A DNA stretch of 64,000 bases from Nitrospira sp. (GTDB lineage: Bacteria; Nitrospirota; Nitrospiria; Nitrospirales; Nitrospiraceae), in contig CP092079.1 of assembly GCA_022226955.1 (NCBI GenBank), positions 2,035,088 to 2,099,087 on the forward strand, given 5' to 3'. A program made the translations under genes and the position numbers. The first letter of the stretch is position 1, and each line of letters begins with the position of its first letter. Positions 61,743-64,000 of the stretch are shown here, piece after piece. The notes beneath the pieces are model-generated. The model did no database searches, was not told the origin of the DNA, and saw only the letters and a program-made list of their open reading frames with translations.

Positions 61743-62390
61743 CTATTTTTTCCCCTGGGCATCCCAGTCGGCCAAAAATTTCTTCAGTCCGCTATCGGTC
61801 AGAGGGTGCTTGATCATCTGCTGATAGATGCTGAACGGCATCGTGCAGATATGTCCGCCGGCCAGCGCCGCTTCCACGACATGCTGCGGATGACGCACGC
61901 TCGCCACTAAGACGAATGTCTTGTAGTCATAATTTTTATAGATCGTCAGAATTTGACGGATCAGCTCCATGCCATTGGAACTGATATCGTCGAGACGCCC
62001 GATGAAGGGCGACACGCACCAGGCTCCAGCTTTCGCCGCAAGCAATGCTTGGGTAGGCGAGAAGCACAGCGTGACGTTCACCTTGATGCCTTCAGCGGCC
62101 ATCCGCTTGGTCGCCTTCAATCCTTCTGCAATGAGCGGAACCTTGACCACGATATTCTTGTGGATCTTGGCCAGCTCTTTTCCTTCCTTCACCATGGCAT
62201 CCGCTTCGACGCTAACAACTTCCGCGCTGACCGGCCCATCGACGATGTTACAAATTTCGACCAGCACTTCCTTGAAACTGCGGCCTTCCTTCACCACCAG
62301 CGAGGGATTGGTCGTCACCCCGTCGAGCAACCCAAGATTGGCCGCTTCCTGAATCTCTTTCACATTCGCCGTATCGAGATAGAATTTCAT
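61743..62390 (-). CDS. fsa: Fructose-6-phosphate aldolase/transaldolase
   Basis: A 215-residue small TAL-type aldolase. [28 protein letters not shown] and [17 protein letters not shown] with the Schiff-base Lys are diagnostic. The short form covers both fructose-6-phosphate aldolase and class-IV transaldolase activity, and sequence alone does not settle which. The ATG at 62390 has AAAGGA upstream. Confidence 0.9.
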   Translation of the reverse strand: MKFYLDTANVKEIQEAANLGLLDGVTTNPSLVVKEGRSFKEVLVEICNIVDGPVSAEVVSVEADAMVKEGKELAKIHKNIVVKVPLIAEGLKATKRMAAEGIKVNVTLCFSPTQALLAAKAGAWCVSPFIGRLDDISSNGMELIRQILTIYKNYDYKTFVLVASVRHPQHVVEAALAGGHICTMPFSIYQQMIKHPLTDSGLKKFLADWDAQGKK

Positions 62391-62580
62391 GGGCACATCC
62401 TTTCATTTCATGGCCGAGATGATGTCAACTCATCCTCTGTGTCGGACATTTTAGGTGGAACTCAAGCAGGGTGCAATGCAACCCCGTGGTTTGACAGCTC
62501 TCTAGACGGGAGTTAGAATTTGCGCGTCAACCGAGCCGCGCATCTCCCGTTGTGTCTTGCATCTGAGGAGGACCTTGCTC

Positions 62581-62895
62581 ATGCGTTTCTCTGCTGTGCT
62601 CTTAATCGGCTGCTTATCGGCTCTGACCGGCTGCAGCGCGAGCAACCCTTACCTCGAAGCGTCGCTCAAACCGGCCGAGCTCCAAGGAAAAGACAAAGCC
62701 TGGTTTGAGAAAAACTGGGGGACGCCCGATGGAAAAGCGCCTCGCTTCTTCGGCGGCGAAACCTGGACGTACTACCGCATCGCCGGCGGAAAGTCCGGCC
62801 TTCCCCTCTTTAATTTCTCACCGAACCAATGTCAGATCTTGCTGAAATTCGACAAGGAAGAAAAGTTGTCGGACTACAGCTACTCAGGCTGCTAG
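62581..62895 (+). CDS. Small lipoprotein
   Basis: A 104-residue lipoprotein. MRFSAVLLIGCLSALTGC ends in a lipobox (LTGC), and GAGGAGG lies nine bases before the ATG. The mature part (WFEKNWGTPDGKAPRFFGGE, CQILLKFDKEEKLSDYSYSGC) resembles BamE/SmpA-type small folds with the GxPxxxxxxGxxxWxY pattern. Envelope role likely. Confidence 0.72.
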   Translation: MRFSAVLLIGCLSALTGCSASNPYLEASLKPAELQGKDKAWFEKNWGTPDGKAPRFFGGETWTYYRIAGGKSGLPLFNFSPNQCQILLKFDKEEKLSDYSYSGC

Positions 62896-63147
62896 CTAGC
62901 TCGTTCGCTGCTCTTGAAACTTCGCCGCGCATTCCTGACTGCAAAAGTAATTGGAGCCCTCTCCGACCTGCTGAACGATGGCATTTTTTCTAGGAACGAA
63001 CACTCCGCAGACTGGATCTTGAACCATCTGATCTCCATCTAATGGCGGAGCTGATGGTCTACCGGCCAGCTTTGAATTTCGATAGATGCTCTTTAAGAGC
63101 GTGAAAAACACGATCAGCAATCCCAAAATCAGAAATAATCTATACAT
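62896..63147 (-). CDS. Membrane-anchored TRASH-like metal-binding protein
   Basis: An 83-residue protein. An N-terminal membrane helix (MYRLFLILGLLIVFFTLL) is followed by a zinc/heavy-metal-type domain: DPVCGVFVP and NYFCSQECAAKF, the Cys pattern of TRASH/YHS domains. Similar PP0621-type proteins are widespread without an assigned role. Start at 63147 begins at the helix. Confidence 0.68.
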   Translation of the reverse strand: MYRLFLILGLLIVFFTLLKSIYRNSKLAGRPSAPPLDGDQMVQDPVCGVFVPRKNAIVQQVGEGSNYFCSQECAAKFQEQRTS

Positions 63148-63349
63148 AGTGTGTCCCAGCAAAACTAACCACAATCCTATGGAAGCGTTCTAGAGCTGTC
63201 AAGACCGAGCACCTTGCAATGCATGGTATGTGTAATATAGACATGGCCAAATGGCCTAGTGGAACACGGGCCAAACAGGACTCTTTCTCCCCTCCATCCA
63301 GTACTTCAGAAGGATATGCATCCATTTTCACAAATGTTACAGTGCGCCC

Positions 63350-63502
63350 ATGAAGACATGCGATAAATGCAGCGGTTCAATGTTGCCAGAGCGGGCGGTG
63401 GATTTGGACGCAGGACTTGCGATCACAGTGTTTGCGTGCTTAAACTGTGGTCGGAGAAAAGCAGCGGACCAGGAACCACGGCCCATCACGGCAAGACATT
63501 GA
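63350..63502 (+). CDS. Small zinc-ribbon protein
   Basis: A 50-residue protein with paired Cys knuckles (CDKC near residue 4 and CLNC near residue 30). It opens MKTCDKCSGSMLPERAVD and ends in a stop at 63500-63502. Coding is supported only by the zinc-ribbon pattern; a small adapter or remnant is possible. Seven bases before the next gene. Confidence 0.5.
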   Translation: MKTCDKCSGSMLPERAVDLDAGLAITVFACLNCGRRKAADQEPRPITARH

Positions 63503-63508
63503 CCGTCT

Positions 63509-63712
63509 ATGGCAGAACCAAAACCACTCACCTACGATGAGCAGAAGGCTGCCGAGGCAGCGTTCGTAGGAGCGCCTTCGAATCCGAAATGGACCGAGGC
63601 GGCTCAGTTGCTCTACGTCAGGCTTTCGGCGACCGTCCAGGCTCGTTCGAAAGAAATGGTCGGCGCGTCGATTGGACCCGCGCTTCACGATAGAGATACG
63701 TCTCGTCGATGA
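63509..63712 (+). CDS. Small hypothetical protein
   Basis: A 67-residue protein (MAEPKPLTYDEQKAAEAAFV, with GAPSNPKWTEAAQLLYVRLS). Helical, no known motif; it resembles many conserved small proteins of unknown role. Its stop overlaps the next start by four bases (ATGA), and it follows the zinc-ribbon gene by six bases, so the three look like an operon. Confidence 0.5.
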   Translation: MAEPKPLTYDEQKAAEAAFVGAPSNPKWTEAAQLLYVRLSATVQARSKEMVGASIGPALHDRDTSRR

Positions 63713-63882
63713 AACCCGCGGTGACGAAGTTGGCGGACGTACCTCGGACTGCCGTCTTGTACGGCCCCTCCTGCTATCGCATGATCAGCCATACCAGCGA
63801 CCAACTCGTCATTTGTTGCGACGCCTGCGACCACAGCTTCTCGCAATCTCCCTCTTCGTCTGACCTTCCCCCCGAAAACTAG
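63709..63882 (+). CDS. Small Cys-containing protein cut by an insertion sequence
   Basis: A 57-residue frame, MKPAVTKLADVPRTAVLYGP, then CYRM and CCDACDHSF. The pattern PSCYRMISH..DQLVICCDAC suggests a small metal-binding protein. The final residues are encoded by what looks like the left inverted repeat of an IS3-type element from about 63861, so the native C-terminus is probably missing. Confidence 0.5.
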   Translation: MKPAVTKLADVPRTAVLYGPSCYRMISHTSDQLVICCDACDHSFSQSPSSSDLPPEN

Positions 63883-64000
63883 ACCATTGGCAAGGAAGTG
63901 TACCCTGTGCTGAGATGGGCCTTACAGGAGAGGCCCATGACCAGGAAACGACACACGGAGGAACAGATCATCGCGGTGCTCAAGGATGCCCAAGCGGGTA
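63861..64000 (+). mobile_element. IS3-family insertion sequence, left end
   Basis: TGACCTTCCCCCCGAAAA at 63861 looks like an IS3-group left inverted repeat (TGACC...CCCCC). It is followed by a ~75-base leader and the start of an OrfA-like gene. The element continues past the window. Confidence 0.65.
63939..64000 (+). CDS. IS3-family transposase OrfA, 5' end (partial)
   Basis: Begins MTRKRHTEEQIIAVLKDAQA, the standard opening of the IS3 OrfA helix-turn-helix (K.T.EQII..L.E...G). About 20 codons are visible; the remainder and the overlapping OrfB integrase lie off the right edge. GGAGAGG precedes the ATG. Confidence 0.85.

Noticed and set aside
1..64000. CRISPR arrays, tRNA or rRNA genes, nitrification genes
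   Set aside because: No regularly spaced identical repeats, no cloverleaf with a recognisable T-arm outside coding genes, and no amo, hao or nxr sequence seen.

Overview
This window looks like chromosomal DNA of a Nitrospira-type bacterium (phylum Nitrospirota). The GC content is high and genes are tightly packed. The set includes UbiE/MenG, DapL-type lysine synthesis, a PCP_red-containing stress protein beside an AhbD/NirJ-like radical SAM enzyme, a LarB/LarC pair, and a ~120-bp palindromic intergenic repeat of a kind I associate with Nitrospira genomes. The genus is inferred from memory of such gene sets, not from a search. I saw no rRNA, tRNA, CRISPR array, or ammonia- or nitrite-oxidation genes.

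Layout. 1-3.2 kb: 5' part of uvrA (minus) divergent from a VapBC-like toxin-antitoxin pair; the two promoters share one hexamer. 3.3-9.9 kb: ubiE, a radical SAM enzyme, then a three-gene block (tandem-USP/rubredoxin/PCP_red protein, AhbD-like radical SAM with its own PCP_red tail, four-helix membrane protein). This block is the best candidate for an undescribed system, probably tetrapyrrole- or redox-related. 10-10.9 kb: three abutting hairpins in front of a small ribbon-helix-helix-like gene. 10.9-19.4 kb: a compact minus-strand run (larC, Na+/Ca2+ exchanger, pdxA, small unknown, rsmA, ftsK, lolA, 2OG oxygenase). 20-22 kb: larB-gpsA. 22-30.5 kb: envelope and hypothetical genes, a split ArgZ/AgrE-like arginine catabolic pair, truD, a phosphoesterase, a MarR regulator and a metallo-beta-lactamase-fold enzyme.

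30.5-41 kb and 47.7-49.7 kb are accessory. They hold an IS110 tail, RAYT and Rhs scraps, a truncated tyrosine recombinase, TumE/TumA-like remnants, two HicAB modules (one hicA frameshifted), DUF2283 and DUF2442 genes and a HEPN-suspect protein. Copies of a short motif related to GGTGTCTGACACC sit at several gene breakpoints there. Ordinary genes lie between and after: a SirB1-like protein, an ABC exporter, a LON-domain protein, a lipocalin-like protein, an amidohydrolase, a seven-Asp-box lipoprotein, a PmtA-like methyltransferase, an amidotransferase, dapL, folK-panC, PilZ/MazG-like genes, rmuC, a rifampin-phosphotransferase-like three-domain enzyme, glycerate kinase, a lytic transglycosylase, family-5 UDG and fructose-6-phosphate aldolase/transaldolase. 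The right edge enters an IS3-family element.

How genes work together: cofactor and vitamin supply (menaquinone, PLP, folate, pantothenate, nickel-pincer cofactor, possibly heme), envelope maintenance (LolA, FtsK, GpsA, lytic transglycosylase, beta-barrel), DNA/RNA maintenance (UvrA, UDG, RmuC, RsmA, TruD) and arginine-to-proline catabolism with ammonia release are carried by the core parts. The accessory parts are dominated by toxin-antitoxin modules and decayed mobile DNA.
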